Below, piece by piece: positions 27,645 through 37,369 of a DNA stretch of 64,000 nucleotides. The translations under genes and the position numbers were made by a program. Each line of letters begins with the position of its first letter. The stretch's first letter is position 1. The DNA comes from Shewanella algidipiscicola (GTDB lineage: Bacteria > Pseudomonadota > Gammaproteobacteria > Enterobacterales > Shewanellaceae), in assembly GCF_003605125.1 (NCBI RefSeq), contig NZ_QPQT01000009.1:1-64000 (forward strand). The letters are read 5' to 3'. Under the pieces are notes generated by a model. That model did no database searches. It was not told where the DNA came from and worked only from the letters and a program-made list of their open reading frames with translations.

Positions 27645-28904
27645 GTGAAAATTTATCTCGTAGGCGGCGCCGTCCGTGACCAATTACTGCAACAGCCTAT
27701 CAAAGATCGTGATTACATGGTGGTCGGTGCGACGCCAGAGCAGATGCTGGCTCAAGGTTACAATCAAGTGGGTAAAGATTTCCCAGTGTTTCTGCACCCT
27801 AAAACCCAGCAAGAATATGCTTTAGCGCGCACCGAACGTAAAACGGGCGCTGGCTACGGTGGCTTTAGTTGTTACGCCGCCCCCGATGTCACCCTGGAAG
27901 AAGATCTGCTGCGCCGCGACCTAACCATTAATGCTATCGCACAAGATGAAGATGGCACCCTCGTCGACCCTTATGACGGCCAACGCGACATAGAACTGCG
28001 TTTACTGCGCCATGTATCGGCAGCTTTTGTCGAAGACCCACTGCGTGTGTTACGGGTGGCCCGTTTTGCCGCCCGTTTTCACCATTTAGGCTTTAGTGTT
28101 GCGCCAGAAACCATGGCGCTGATGCAGCAGATCAGTCGCAGCGGCGAACTCGACACATTAACCCCAGAACGGGTATTTTTAGAATTAGACAAGGCACTGG
28201 CAACCGATGCCCCGCAAGTGTTTTTTGAAGTATTGCGCCAGTGCGCTGCGCTACCTATTTTATTCCCCGAAATTGATGCTCTATTTGGTGTCCCCCAACC
28301 AGTGAAGTGGCACCCTGAGATCGATACTGGCGTGCACACCATGATGGTACTCGAACAAGCCGCAAAATTATCACCAGAACCCGCTATCCGCTTCGCCGCC
28401 CTAGTACACGACTTAGGCAAAGCCCTTACGCCGCCAGAACTACTGCCGAAGCATCACGGCCATGGACAAAAAGGATTGACGCCGATCAGGGCGCTGTGCA
28501 CACGCATTAGGGTGCCTAATGAATATCGCGATCTGGCTTTACTGGTGAGCGATCAACATCAAAATGTGCATCAAGCTTTTGAGCTAAAGCCGCAAACTAT
28601 AGTCAAAATATTCGACAAAGCCGATCTCTGGCGCAAGCCACAGCGGTTATCTCAACTGTTGATTGCCTGTGAGGCCGACATGAAAGGCCGTAGCGGATTT
28701 GAAGAGCACGACTACCCGCAGGCTCAATACTTACTAGACTGCTTTGAGGCGGCACAAAACGTCGCTATAAAACCCATTATCGATGCAGGTTTTACTGGGG
28801 CCGACATCAAAACCGAACTACAGCGCCAGCGCATTGAAATTATTACAAAGTATAAAGTTAAACATCCCAAAAAGGATACCGAGCACTCACATAAGATTGA
28901 TTGA
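27645..28904 (+). CDS. cca: CCA-adding enzyme (tRNA nucleotidyltransferase, multifunctional type)
   Basis: Adds or repairs the 3' CCA of tRNAs. The 419-residue protein has the class II nucleotidyltransferase head [12 protein letters not shown] with KDRDYMVVG, the [10 protein letters not shown] motif, and the ARFAARF region. A C-terminal HD domain (HDLGKA near residue 255) gives the phosphohydrolase/phosphodiesterase activities of long gammaproteobacterial Cca. The start is a GTG at 27645. It is divergent from gspA with a gap of about 170 bases, and lpp follows 188 bases downstream with its own leader. Confidence 0.96.
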   Translation: MKIYLVGGAVRDQLLQQPIKDRDYMVVGATPEQMLAQGYNQVGKDFPVFLHPKTQQEYALARTERKTGAGYGGFSCYAAPDVTLEEDLLRRDLTINAIAQDEDGTLVDPYDGQRDIELRLLRHVSAAFVEDPLRVLRVARFAARFHHLGFSVAPETMALMQQISRSGELDTLTPERVFLELDKALATDAPQVFFEVLRQCAALPILFPEIDALFGVPQPVKWHPEIDTGVHTMMVLEQAAKLSPEPAIRFAALVHDLGKALTPPELLPKHHGHGQKGLTPIRALCTRIRVPNEYRDLALLVSDQHQNVHQAFELKPQTIVKIFDKADLWRKPQRLSQLLIACEADMKGRSGFEEHDYPQAQYLLDCFEAAQNVAIKPIIDAGFTGADIKTELQRQRIEIITKYKVKHPKKDTEHSHKID

Positions 28905-29037
28905 TGGTGATCAAGGATCAAAATTGACAGAAATTATCCACAGAGTCTTGCTTTTGGTCACTCGTGAGATATTGTATTGCAAGGTAAACACGAAAATTCA
29001 TAGCAAAATAATATAGCTATGACATAATTAACTGGTT

Positions 29038-29056
29038 GCAGTTGAGTTTCAACTGC
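29038..29056 (+). promoter_or_regulatory. Stem-loop in the probable 5' leader of lpp
   Basis: GCAGTTGA (29038-29045) pairs with TCAACTGC (29049-29056) around a three-base loop, ending 36 bases before the lpp ATG. A leader hairpin of this kind could protect the abundant lpp mRNA. Whether it is transcribed is inferred. Confidence 0.5.
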
Positions 29057-29092
29057 TCCATTTAAATCCAACACACTCTAAAGGGATTTCCC

Positions 29093-29359
29093 ATGAACAA
29101 AAAAGTACTTATGCTTGCTGGCGTAGCAATGACGGCCCTTCTTGGTGGTTGTGCAAACACTACTGCTCTAGAAGAAAGCGTTGCAAACCTAGGCAACAAG
29201 GTTGATCAACTATCTGCTGAAGTGAGCTCTCTTAAGTCTGAGCAAGGCGCTCTTTCTGCAGACGTTAAAGATGCAAAAGCAGCAGCTATGGACGCACAAG
29301 CTGAAGCTAAGCGTGCTAACGGCCGTATCGACAACATCGCTTCTTCTTACAAGAAGTAA
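29093..29359 (+). CDS. lpp: Major outer-membrane lipoprotein Lpp (Braun-type)
   Basis: Abundant lipoprotein that tethers the outer membrane to peptidoglycan. The 88-residue protein has a lipoprotein signal with lipobox LGGC (Cys20). A continuous heptad coiled coil follows (LEESVANLGNKVDQLSAEV and onward), and the C-terminus YKK provides the lysine used for attachment to diaminopimelate. It is a little longer than E. coli Lpp. Codon choice is strongly biased and AAGGGA lies before the ATG, both consistent with very high expression. It is monocistronic with a large terminator. Confidence 0.94.
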   Translation: MNKKVLMLAGVAMTALLGGCANTTALEESVANLGNKVDQLSAEVSSLKSEQGALSADVKDAKAAAMDAQAEAKRANGRIDNIASSYKK

Positions 29360-29399
29360 TTTGTCTCAAAGTTAAGCTTATTTTTATAAGTGAACTTTC

Positions 29400-29467
29400 A
29401 AGGCTTGGTTAATGGTGAATAAATGTGCCACTTATCGTGACACACACCAGACCAAGCCTTAATTTTT
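29400..29467 (+). terminator. Terminator after lpp
   Basis: AAGGCTTGGT (29400-29409) pairs with ACCAAGCCTT (29451-29460), with an inner TGTG...CACA stem, and is followed by AATTTTT. Confidence 0.75.
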
Positions 29468-29706
29468 GGCGTTATCCAGACTCTCACAGCCAAAGCGAAT
29501 CAAAGCCGTTAGTCATAACAATCATTACTCGCCCAGCGCCTCTATACCTTGCGGTTAATACAACTAAACTCCCTGCAGATTCTAATACAAAGTTAGCATC
29601 TGGCGTCCTTTTCAAATCCTCACCTCGACCATAAATGTCATATGTTATGTAAGCCAAACTTGACTTACCGTTATTGAAGAGTGGCTCAACGACAATAACA
29701 TCCACG

Positions 29707-29811
29707 CTATGTTGATGGCGGCGTACCTTCTCCATTAACAACAACGGCCTCAATTTGTACCAAGGCATCCATAGGGGTGACGGTAATTCCAACGATTGTT
29801 GAAGCCCTAGT
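29707..29811 (-). pseudogene. C-terminal remnant of a RidA (YjgF/YER057c) family gene
   Basis: The minus frame from 29811 to the stop at 29707 encodes 34 residues: TRASTIVGITVTPMDALVQ followed by IEAVVVNGEGTPPST. That is the typical last third of a RidA-family enamine/imine deaminase, including the VQIEAV strand. Directly upstream in the same frame is a TGA, so the N-terminal two thirds are missing. It lies 32 bases past the transporter stop on the same strand, as if once part of the cyanate operon. An open frame covering 29484-29831 in another phase overlaps it and is unrecognised. Confidence 0.6.
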
Positions 29812-29843
29812 TCAGCCATACTCGACCACAAAATAGAGCCTCA

Positions 29844-31061
29844 TTAAGCATTATAGGGCTCCATCGCCTTGGCGTAGCCTGCTGGGGAAAATCTCGATGT
29901 GATAATAAGCATCAACAGCAGAGCGAAGATCACCATCAACCAAGCAACCTGAAAACTACCGGTCGATTGGCGAAGTATTCCAGCAACATAAGGAATGACA
30001 GCCGTGATGATAAAACCAATCCCCTGTATAAATGCGGTTAATGCGCCTGCTATCTTGGGAGTTGCCAGATGTTCAAGAGCCACAGTTAAAGTCAGTGCAA
30101 AGCAGCTGCCAAGTCCAGTACCTATCATCGCAACCCACACAAGCATCATTGGCTCTGGTACCAGCACTAGCCCAATGAATCCTACCAACTGAATACCTAT
30201 CCCCAAAAACAGCCATAGGCGTCGGTCTCGTTCACCTGACAACGCAGGTCCCGCCAATGCGGCGATTACTTGAAACAACGTCATGATACCTATGAGCTCA
30301 CCACTGCTCTGCGCGCTCCAGCCGAATTCCTGAGCATAACTTGGTAACCAAGCGATCATGCAGGCGTAACCACCGTTTGCCAGTCCAAAGTAGCATGCCA
30401 ACAACCACGCACGGCGATGGAAAAAAAAGTGAATTGAGACGCCATGATTCTCAGCCGCTAAAGCTTCGCGTGGTCTTAACCCCCACAGCAGCATAGCGAG
30501 GATAGCAGGCACTAACCAAAGGCCTAACCCAGCTCCCCAACTACCGTAGTAATGCGCCACCATAGGGCTGAATATTGCAGCAAGGCCACCGCCAGCCATC
30601 AAAGACGCTGAGTAAATCCCCATCGCCAGAGGCACACGTTGTGGATACCAGCGTTTAACGACACAGGGCATTATCGCCTGCACTATGGCAATTCCCGTCC
30701 CCGCCAGCAGCGCACTGCCAATGAGCGCGGCGCCATCACCTAACCATAAACGCCATAGACTCGCTAAAACGATGGCCAGTAACCCAACTGTTATCCACAC
30801 ACTTTCACTCATCCGCTGTCCTAGCCAAGGCAGCAGCAAAGGAAACAGCCCCATGCAAAACATAGGCAATACGGTTAACAGTGACGCCGCTTGTAATCCC
30901 ATTGCCATACTACAGCGGATCTCTAGCAGTAACGGACCTATGGCAGTGATCGCCGGGCGCAGGTTGAGTGCCAATACGGCAATGATGATCATAGGCCAAA
31001 AAGCAGCCAGGCTAAGTTGGCGCGTAAGGGGCGTGGGCGCCTTGTTATTGTCAGTGTTCAT
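29844..31061 (-). CDS. cynX: CynX/NimT-family MFS transporter, probable cyanate transporter
   Basis: Inner-membrane major facilitator protein of 405 residues with about 12 hydrophobic helices. It resembles the CynX/NimT group: LALNLRPAITAIGPLL in helix 1 is characteristic. It lies 69 bases after cynS on the same strand, so it probably imports or exports cyanate. The start is taken at 31061 (MNTDNNKAP); a start at 31118 would add 19 residues. Neither has a strong ribosome-binding site. A RidA-like fragment follows it. Confidence 0.85.
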   Translation of the reverse strand: MNTDNNKAPTPLTRQLSLAAFWPMIIIAVLALNLRPAITAIGPLLLEIRCSMAMGLQAASLLTVLPMFCMGLFPLLLPWLGQRMSESVWITVGLLAIVLASLWRLWLGDGAALIGSALLAGTGIAIVQAIMPCVVKRWYPQRVPLAMGIYSASLMAGGGLAAIFSPMVAHYYGSWGAGLGLWLVPAILAMLLWGLRPREALAAENHGVSIHFFFHRRAWLLACYFGLANGGYACMIAWLPSYAQEFGWSAQSSGELIGIMTLFQVIAALAGPALSGERDRRLWLFLGIGIQLVGFIGLVLVPEPMMLVWVAMIGTGLGSCFALTLTVALEHLATPKIAGALTAFIQGIGFIITAVIPYVAGILRQSTGSFQVAWLMVIFALLLMLIITSRFSPAGYAKAMEPYNA

Positions 31062-31130
31062 AGGTAAATGCTGGCCGATCAGAGGAGAAAGTCGGCGCAC
31101 GGCGCCGACTGTCGTCATATCAAGGGATGG

Positions 31131-31601
31131 TTAGAAAGGCTTGTAAGGCAGGAATTTACCATCAAGGGTGATCACCGCACGAGAGCCACCTTCGGCATCT
31201 TCGACTTTCTTGATGTCCATCTTGAAGTTGATGGCGCTGATGATGCCATCACCAAACTGCTCATGCACTAGGGCTTTTAGCGTTGTGCCGTAAACCTGCA
31301 TCATCTCATAAAAACGATAGATAGTCGGATCGGTTGGCATGTTGTTTTCAACGCTGCCACGCAATGGAATCGTTTGCAATAGTGCAATCGCGCTATCATC
31401 AAGACCAAGAGTTTTACCCACCTTTTGGGCGGCTTCGGCAGGTAATGGCTGCTGACCTAACAAGGCGGCAGTAACAAACACATCACTTAGGCCCGTACCC
31501 TCGGCAATTTGCTCGAACGACAATTTTTTTTCTGCTTTGGCAGCAATAATCACGTCAGTTAACGCCTGACGAGCGGTATTGCTAACTTGAGATTGGATCA
31601 T
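31131..31601 (-). CDS. cynS: Cyanate hydratase (cyanase)
   Basis: Converts cyanate plus bicarbonate to ammonia and CO2, allowing detoxification and use as a nitrogen source. The 156-residue protein has the N-terminal helical domain and the C-terminal catalytic domain. The active-site residues are present: Arg and Glu in IYRFYEMM (equivalents of Arg96 and Glu99) and Ser in GIISAINF (Ser122 equivalent). AGAGG precedes the ATG. It is 29 bases downstream of cynT in the same direction. Confidence 0.97.
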   Translation of the reverse strand: MIQSQVSNTARQALTDVIIAAKAEKKLSFEQIAEGTGLSDVFVTAALLGQQPLPAEAAQKVGKTLGLDDSAIALLQTIPLRGSVENNMPTDPTIYRFYEMMQVYGTTLKALVHEQFGDGIISAINFKMDIKKVEDAEGGSRAVITLDGKFLPYKPF

Positions 31602-31630
31602 AATAATACCTCTTTTGAGTTAAGTAAGGG

Positions 31631-32290
31631 TTATACAGCGACAGGTAGCTGTATTGGATAGGCGCGGACATCGGTATTGTCCGCAAGGGAAACAAAGGTG
31701 TTAGTGGCACCATTTAACGCATCAATACGGCCCGACTCGATATCGTAAACCCAACCATGTAAAGCCAAGCGCCCCTCGCCTAAAGCCAGGCGTACTGATG
31801 GATGCGTTTTAATATTTTCGAGTTGAGCTATGACATTTTCGCGTACCATAGCTGCAATACGGTCTCGTTCACTGACATGGGGACGTGCTTCGTTAACGAT
31901 ACGAGCCGAGTCTGCATAGCGCAGCCAGCTGCCAACTGCAGGCATATGATCCATGCACTTACATGCGGCTATCGCGGTCATAGCGCCACAATCTGAGTGA
32001 CCACAAATGACGACATCGGTGACGCGCAGTGCCGTAACTGCGTATTCCACTGAAGCTGATACACCACCAGGCTCTGGGCCGTAAGATGGCACTATGTTGC
32101 CAGCGTTACGAATAACAAACAGTCCACCAGGTTCATGCTGGGTAACCAGTTCAGGCACTAAGCGACTGTCCGAACAGGAGATAAACAGCGTGCGCGGATT
32201 TTGCTTAGTGGCCAGATTTTTGAACAGCTCGGCGCGCTCGGGAAATGCGTCGCGCTGGAACTTTAAAAAACCTTCAATGATCTCTTTCAT
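31631..32290 (-). CDS. cynT: Beta-class carbonic anhydrase, cyanate operon type
   Basis: Hydrates CO2 to bicarbonate, which cyanase consumes and which would otherwise be lost as CO2. The 219-residue protein carries the beta-class zinc ligands: Cys and Asp in [10 protein letters not shown] (near 39-48), and His and Cys in CGHSDCGAM (near 97-105). It is the first gene of cynT-cynS-cynX, divergent from the LysR gene. GAGAGAGG lies before the ATG. Confidence 0.95.
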   Translation of the reverse strand: MKEIIEGFLKFQRDAFPERAELFKNLATKQNPRTLFISCSDSRLVPELVTQHEPGGLFVIRNAGNIVPSYGPEPGGVSASVEYAVTALRVTDVVICGHSDCGAMTAIAACKCMDHMPAVGSWLRYADSARIVNEARPHVSERDRIAAMVRENVIAQLENIKTHPSVRLALGEGRLALHGWVYDIESGRIDALNGATNTFVSLADNTDVRAYPIQLPVAV

Positions 32291-32370
32291 GGCGGTGCCT
32301 CTCTCTAATTGATGCAGTGAATGTTACGCCCGCCTTGTAATAAGGTAAAAGACCGATATATTATTACCGC

Positions 32371-32387
32371 TATAAGCAATACTTATA
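32371..32387. promoter_or_regulatory. Probable CynR operator between cynT and cynR
   Basis: TATAAG-CAATA-CTTATA is a perfect inverted repeat of six-base arms around five bases, and contains the T-N11-A pattern bound by LysR-type regulators. It ends eight bases before the cynR start and about 80 bases from cynT, a typical autoregulated divergent layout. Confidence 0.7.
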
Positions 32388-32395
32388 GGTAAGCC

Positions 32396-33283
32396 ATGCT
32401 ATTACGACATATCAATTATTTTCTCGCGGTTGCACAGCACCGCAGCTTTACGCGAGCCGCAAGCTCCCTGTATGTGTCGCAGCCAGCGTTATCACAACAG
32501 ATAAAACAATTAGAGGAGAGCCTTGGAGCAACCCTGTTCGATCGCACAGGCCGCACCATAAAGCTGACCGATGCAGGAGAGGTCTATGCCCGCTATGCTC
32601 GGCGCGCCCAGCAAGATTTAGAAGAGGGTCAGCGGGCGATTCATGATGTCCAAGATATGAGTCGCGGCACGCTGCGCATTGCCATTACCCCGACCTTTAC
32701 CGCCTATCTTATTGGCCCGTTAATACAGGGATTTCATCAGCGCTATCCTAACGTCACACTGAGCGTGCAGGAGATGTCACAAGAACGGATGGAAGATCAC
32801 CTGCTCGATGATAAGTTTGATCTGGGAATCGCCTTTGAAGATGTACAGTCTGCCGATATTGCCGCGCAAACACTGTTAGAGGAAACACTGGCATTGGTGG
32901 TGGGACGCGAGCATCCACTTGCCAAGATGGACGCGATTGACCTGCCCACACTAAGTGAACAGTCACTGGTCTTGCTAAGCAGTGAGTTTGCCACCCGAGA
33001 ACAGATTGATCGCTATTGTCGCCAGCATCAAGTGCAGCCGCGCGTGCTCATGGAAGTTAACTCTCTCAGTGCGGTGATTGAGATAGTGCGCCACACAGGG
33101 CTGACCACCTTGCTGCCATCCAACATTGCGAGTAATCGCGACGAACTCGTTTCAATTGCCCTTGCGCCCTCTTTGTTACAACGAACGGCCGTGTTAATGC
33201 AACGCAAAGGCGCCTATCAAAGCGCTGCAGCGGCTGCATTTATTGAGTTAGCCCATAAGTTAGTGGCCGATAAATTCACCTGA
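32396..33283 (+). CDS. cynR: LysR-family regulator of the cyanate operon (CynR-like)
   Basis: Probable cyanate-responsive activator, 295 residues. The N-terminal winged helix-turn-helix (about 1-60) includes [21 protein letters not shown] and [19 protein letters not shown] periplasmic-binding-like effector domain occupies about 90-290. It is divergent from cynTS(X), with a palindromic operator between. AGGTAAG precedes the ATG. The substrate specificity is inferred from position. Confidence 0.88.
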   Translation: MLLRHINYFLAVAQHRSFTRAASSLYVSQPALSQQIKQLEESLGATLFDRTGRTIKLTDAGEVYARYARRAQQDLEEGQRAIHDVQDMSRGTLRIAITPTFTAYLIGPLIQGFHQRYPNVTLSVQEMSQERMEDHLLDDKFDLGIAFEDVQSADIAAQTLLEETLALVVGREHPLAKMDAIDLPTLSEQSLVLLSSEFATREQIDRYCRQHQVQPRVLMEVNSLSAVIEIVRHTGLTTLLPSNIASNRDELVSIALAPSLLQRTAVLMQRKGAYQSAAAAAFIELAHKLVADKFT

Positions 33284-33411
33284 GCTGTACCGCTGTTTAA
33301 GCAAATAAAATGCTCATGACGGTAATAGGCCTACAAGTGCACTTAAGGTCCCCCATCGCCTGAGTGCTTTTGGGCGCACTGCTACACAGTTTACCCATAA
33401 AAAATAAGCAT

Positions 33412-33438
33412 AAAAAAAGCGCCCACTGGGCGCTTATT
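33412..33438. terminator. Terminator between convergent cynR and the L,D-transpeptidase
   Basis: AAGCGCCC (33417-33424) with GGGCGCTT (33428-33435), loop ACT. Preceding A's give a T-tract on the minus strand, so it serves the transpeptidase gene and probably also cynR. Confidence 0.8.
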
Positions 33439-33468
33439 AATTGCAATTTGTGCATATTGACACGGATA

Positions 33469-34410
33469 TTAATTCCCTGACCAGCTCAAGTCTGAGCTGT
33501 TTACGTCATCACGAGTGATGAGCACTGGGATACCATTTTGAGTCAGTATGGCATCGTTGGCTTTAGCCCTATCGACCTTATCTTGGCTGATGAACTTTAC
33601 CATTTGACTGTTTAAGGTGATCACCTTATTGCTGGGCTCATCTTCCGACTCAGATAATGGCGAATGCACCTCAATAATATGCCTGCCATCTGGCTCAGCC
33701 GATATTTTCACCGCTTGATTTATCACTCGTACGTTATCGCCATACTTTGACTGATTAAATAACCACTCAATATCGTCGGGGTTAAGCCTTATACAACCAG
33801 CACTGACGCGCATACCGATACCAAAATCTTTATTGGTACCGTGGATCAGATAACTACCATCGCCATAAGAGAGTTGCATTGCATATTGGCCTAAGGGGTT
33901 ATCGGGCCCAGCTGGCACCACGCGCGGTAACACTTCGCCACGTTCGCGTAAATGGTCGGCGCGAATACTGGCCGGCGGTGTCCAACTTGGGTTAGGAATA
34001 CGCGACTTAATTTTAGTCACCATCTCAGGCGTTTCACGCCCAACACGGCCAATACCGACCGGAAACACATGGACTTCACGGCCATTTTCGGGGAAATAAT
34101 AGAGACGCAGTTCTGGCAAATTAATCACAATACCTTGACGCGGAACATCCGGCAGCAACATCAGTGTCGGTATGGTCAATTCCGTGCCAGGCGTGGGCAA
34201 AAAAGGATCGACACCAGGGTTCGTTTCCATTAACTCTAAAATACCGACATTATATTGATCGGCAATAGTCTTAAAATACTCCCCCTGCTGAACCACATGC
34301 GTCTGTAATTCACCAATCAGGCGTCCACCATTGGTTGGTAAAGAATACACATTAGCAAGTGTATAGCACGGCAATAACCACAAGATGACCAACAGCATTT
34401 TACGCATCAT
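33469..34410 (-). CDS. L,D-transpeptidase with LysM domain (YbiS/YcfS/ErfK family)
   Basis: Periplasmic enzyme that makes 3-3 peptidoglycan cross-links or attaches Lpp to peptidoglycan. The 313-residue protein has a signal peptide (about 1-19) and a LysM segment (about 37-85, with VVQQGEYFKTIADQYNV). The YkuD catalytic domain (about 97-235) has its motif HGTN with SAGCIRL containing the catalytic cysteine. The presence of an Lpp gene in the window fits an Lpp-anchoring role, but which activity dominates is not readable. It is a single gene. Confidence 0.92.
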   Translation of the reverse strand: MMRKMLLVILWLLPCYTLANVYSLPTNGGRLIGELQTHVVQQGEYFKTIADQYNVGILELMETNPGVDPFLPTPGTELTIPTLMLLPDVPRQGIVINLPELRLYYFPENGREVHVFPVGIGRVGRETPEMVTKIKSRIPNPSWTPPASIRADHLRERGEVLPRVVPAGPDNPLGQYAMQLSYGDGSYLIHGTNKDFGIGMRVSAGCIRLNPDDIEWLFNQSKYGDNVRVINQAVKISAEPDGRHIIEVHSPLSESEDEPSNKVITLNSQMVKFISQDKVDRAKANDAILTQNGIPVLITRDDVNSSDLSWSGN

Positions 34411-34509
34411 CGATTTTACTTCCTAATCTGGGTGTTAATGGCCTAACCTTAATGAGTTAAAGGGTACCTTGAGCCAAGCCTATTTTCTAGTGCTCAATGT
34501 TAGATAAGG

Positions 34510-35364
34510 CTAATTAACCTTTTCAATCATTTGTTTACGACTCAGGGTAAGGTAAAAATCAACTTCAAGTTGGCTAAAGTCCCCAGTTGACATCTGCCGC
34601 TTCACCTTATCGGCCGCTCGCCAAGCATAGGGCGTCATCTCCAATAGGGTAACCGCCTCATCAGGGGTGACATTAAGCGTAAAACTCACTCGCTGTTGAT
34701 GGATAAGCTCAAGCCCTTTCGCTAAAGTGGGAACGGCAGGTTTTTCGGCTAAGTCCTTATAGAGATACTGCTTAATTTGCCACAGATGGCGCGGGCCGGG
34801 TGAAACCTGTACAAACAAACCGTTAGGCTTAAGCACACGTAACAACTCTTTGCCTTTAAGTGGCTTATCGATAAGTGTCACAATATCGAAGCACTCATCC
34901 ACAAAGGGAAGCTGCTTTAACTGGCTGACGATGTAGGTTGCCTCTGGGTGACTTTTAACCGCCGCAAATAAGGCATTTTCCGCCTCACCTATCCCTGTTT
35001 GACTGCTGTTTGTTGTCACGCCTTGGAGGGTATCGGTCAGGGATCGCAAGTAAAAGCCGTCACCACAGTCAAAATCTAAGTGGTTAACCGCAACATTTTG
35101 GTCTGTCACATATTCTGCCAATGCGAGAGTCAGCTGCTGTTTTAATGCATCTAGCAGCGGAGTAAACACGCCAGACTCAAGCAAGAAACGCTTAGCGCGC
35201 ATCACCTGACGAGAGTCCATGTGCGGCTTTTTAGCTTGGCTGAAAACCCAATACCCCTGCTCATTTTTATCTAAATGATGCTTCTTTGGGCAATGTAGCC
35301 CTTGTGAAGCCTCATGGATCGACATCTGAGCTTGGCAAACGGGACATAAATAATGGCTGTTCAT
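34510..35364 (-). CDS. rlmA: 23S rRNA (guanine-N1)-methyltransferase RlmA
   Basis: SAM-dependent enzyme that methylates G745 of 23S rRNA (E. coli numbering). The 284-residue protein begins with the RlmA zinc finger: Cys pair in YLCPVCQ, then LHCPKKHHLD with Cys and His. A Rossmann-like methyltransferase domain follows, with LDFDCGDGFYL near 96-106 in place of the common DxGxGxG and a late LKPNGLFVQVSPGPRHLW. Spacing to the upstream uppP gene is 35 bases. Confidence 0.9.
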   Translation of the reverse strand: MNSHYLCPVCQAQMSIHEASQGLHCPKKHHLDKNEQGYWVFSQAKKPHMDSRQVMRAKRFLLESGVFTPLLDALKQQLTLALAEYVTDQNVAVNHLDFDCGDGFYLRSLTDTLQGVTTNSSQTGIGEAENALFAAVKSHPEATYIVSQLKQLPFVDECFDIVTLIDKPLKGKELLRVLKPNGLFVQVSPGPRHLWQIKQYLYKDLAEKPAVPTLAKGLELIHQQRVSFTLNVTPDEAVTLLEMTPYAWRAADKVKRQMSTGDFSQLEVDFYLTLSRKQMIEKVN

Positions 35365-35399
35365 GGGATCTCTTTAATAATTCATGGTAAATAAAAACG

Positions 35400-36200
35400 T
35401 TAAGCGAAAATCACCACACACAACACTGCACCTAACGCTAGGCGATAAATAACAAAGGGTGTCATCCCCATGCGGCTAATAATTTTAAGAAAATAATGAA
35501 TACAAAGGTATGCCGCCACAAAAGAGAGCAAGGTTCCCAAACCTAAGGCTTGATAGTCTAGCGCCTCACCACTTTCAATGAGATCTTTAACCACTAAAAT
35601 AGCGGCCCCTAAACTGACTGGTACCGACATTAAAAATGAAAAGCGTGCTGCCGCTTCGCGGCTCAAGCCTAACATCAAGGCGGCAGTTATGGTGGCACCA
35701 GAACGCGACGTCCCCGGGATCAACGCCATCGCTTGGGCGATACCTATCACTAGGGCTTTCTTCCACCCGACTTGAAACTCACTAAACCCTTCTCGCGTCA
35801 TGCGGTCCGCCCACCAAAGTAGCAGACCAAATACTATGGTGGTAAAGGCAATGACTTCAATATTGCGCAGGTGGGTGGCGATAAACCCTTTGGCAGTAAA
35901 GCCCACAATCACCGCGGGAATGGTGGCTAAAATAATCCACCATGCGAGTTTGCTTTGCTCATCTTGCTGGCCGCTAGCGATGCTGCCCGTCCAAGCGGTA
36001 AACATCGACCATAACTCACGGCGAAAATAGATAACCACAGCCAACAATGAGCCGGTATTCACCGCAACATCGAAGGTTAATCCTTGATCTTGCCAGCCTA
36101 AAAGCTGGGCGGGCAGAATTAAATGCGCCGAGCTAGAAATAGGTAAAAACTCCGTAAGGCCCTGGATAAGTGCCAATACAATTACCTGAAACGTATCCAT
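35400..36200 (-). CDS. uppP: Undecaprenyl-diphosphatase
   Basis: Integral membrane phosphatase that recycles undecaprenyl pyrophosphate, the carrier lipid for cell-wall precursors; also known as BacA. The 266-residue protein has eight or so hydrophobic segments and the family's motifs [14 protein letters not shown] (residues 13-26) and the PGTSRSGAT segment near 170. It lies 23 bases downstream of folK in the same direction and 35 bases upstream of rlmA. Confidence 0.96.
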   Translation of the reverse strand: MDTFQVIVLALIQGLTEFLPISSSAHLILPAQLLGWQDQGLTFDVAVNTGSLLAVVIYFRRELWSMFTAWTGSIASGQQDEQSKLAWWIILATIPAVIVGFTAKGFIATHLRNIEVIAFTTIVFGLLLWWADRMTREGFSEFQVGWKKALVIGIAQAMALIPGTSRSGATITAALMLGLSREAAARFSFLMSVPVSLGAAILVVKDLIESGEALDYQALGLGTLLSFVAAYLCIHYFLKIISRMGMTPFVIYRLALGAVLCVVIFA

Positions 36201-36223
36201 ATTTATCCTTTATCGATGGATTG

Positions 36224-36715
36224 TTAGTAACACCAATGAAATTCAATCGGCCACAGCTTTTGCTGCGACTTATCAAAGTTATCCCACAAGGTTTGGTAGG
36301 TTTGTTGCTCGACGGGATGCAGTAAGGTCGGCGCGATCTCGGCTAATGGCCACAGTACAAAAGCATTGGTGGTGATCTCTGCGCGAGGCAGTTCTACCGG
36401 GATTTGACCCACCCAGTCGTCATACAGTAACAGGTCAAGATCTAAGGTTCGTGGGCTGTATTTTTTGGCCCCTAAACTGCGGCCATTGTCTTGTTCTATG
36501 CGTTTAAACAGCGCAACCACTTGCGCTACAGATAATGGCGTGTCGCCAGCCACCACCATATTGAGAAAATTACTACCCTTAAATCCCACCGCTTCGCTTT
36601 CAAATACCGACGATAGGCACAGGTTTGAAAAGTGATCTGTTAACGCCTTAAGGGCCACATTAAAATAATGCTCGGCGTCAATATTACTGCCAATACTAAT
36701 AAAAATACGCGCCAT
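36224..36715 (-). CDS. folK: 2-amino-4-hydroxy-6-hydroxymethyldihydropteridine pyrophosphokinase
   Basis: Folate pathway enzyme that pyrophosphorylates hydroxymethyldihydropterin from ATP. The 163-residue protein has the HPPK features: an N-terminal ISIGSNIDAEHYF, the central RSLGAKKYSPRTLDLDLLLYDD signature and AFVLWPLAEIAP. It is directly behind folB with a four-base gap, so the two folate genes are co-transcribed. Confidence 0.95.
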   Translation of the reverse strand: MARIFISIGSNIDAEHYFNVALKALTDHFSNLCLSSVFESEAVGFKGSNFLNMVVAGDTPLSVAQVVALFKRIEQDNGRSLGAKKYSPRTLDLDLLLYDDWVGQIPVELPRAEITTNAFVLWPLAEIAPTLLHPVEQQTYQTLWDNFDKSQQKLWPIEFHWCY

Positions 36716-36719
36716 AGTA

Positions 36720-37073
36720 TTATAGATGACCTCGTTGTATTTCTACGCCGACAGCGGATGCTGAAGGGACGGCTCCGGGCTTCATCACTTTCACTTTTAC
36801 CCAAGGCACATCAAACTCCGTCATCACGCACTTAGCGCACATTTCGGCAACGGTTTCGATGAGTTCAATTGGCTTTTCGGTAATAAGCTCAACTAAACGA
36901 TTAGAAACCGTTTCATAGCACAACGCATATTGGTAATCGTCGCTGTCGGCGGCCGGGCCATTATCCCATGCCATTTCCAGATCGATTAACAACTGCTGAT
37001 GGATCTGCTTTTCCCACTCGTAAATCCCAATCACTGTTTCCACTTTCAGTTGTGAAATAAGCACCTTGTCCAT
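36720..37073 (-). CDS. folB: Dihydroneopterin aldolase
   Basis: Converts dihydroneopterin to 6-hydroxymethyldihydropterin and glycolaldehyde, one step before FolK. The 117-residue protein shows the family signature VIGIYEWEKQIHQQLLIDL (residues 14-32), and KPGA near 100. It is the first gene of folB-folK-uppP-rlmA on the minus strand. It is divergent from plsY over a 296-base gap in which I see no other gene. Confidence 0.95.
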   Translation of the reverse strand: MDKVLISQLKVETVIGIYEWEKQIHQQLLIDLEMAWDNGPAADSDDYQYALCYETVSNRLVELITEKPIELIETVAEMCAKCVMTEFDVPWVKVKVMKPGAVPSASAVGVEIQRGHL

Positions 37074-37369
37074 AATGCCTCCCGCTAGGCAAGTTAAGTG
37101 TTGGCAAAAAGAGGTCTAATAAGCTAATGAGTCCAACCTTGATATAATGACAAAATTGCACAGATAACTGTGTTTACCCCTTTCGTACAGCTAAAAACCC
37201 AAGTAGGATAAGCTGCTGTAATGGCATCGAAACAGGGTCTATGAGAACGGATGACATCGCCCCGCTGCTCATTACAACCGCTCTATCAACCAGTGCGTAA
37301 AATATAAGGTTAATGAGAGGCCTCGATGCTAGGTCGCGATAATACCTTAAGAAGGATAAGGAAACCAAT

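Noticed and set aside
29484..29831. Minus-strand frame of 115 codons overlapping the RidA remnant
   Set aside because: In the overlapping part the RidA-like phase is clearly the meaningful one. The remaining 75 codons look protein-like but match nothing I recognise, so I do not call a gene.
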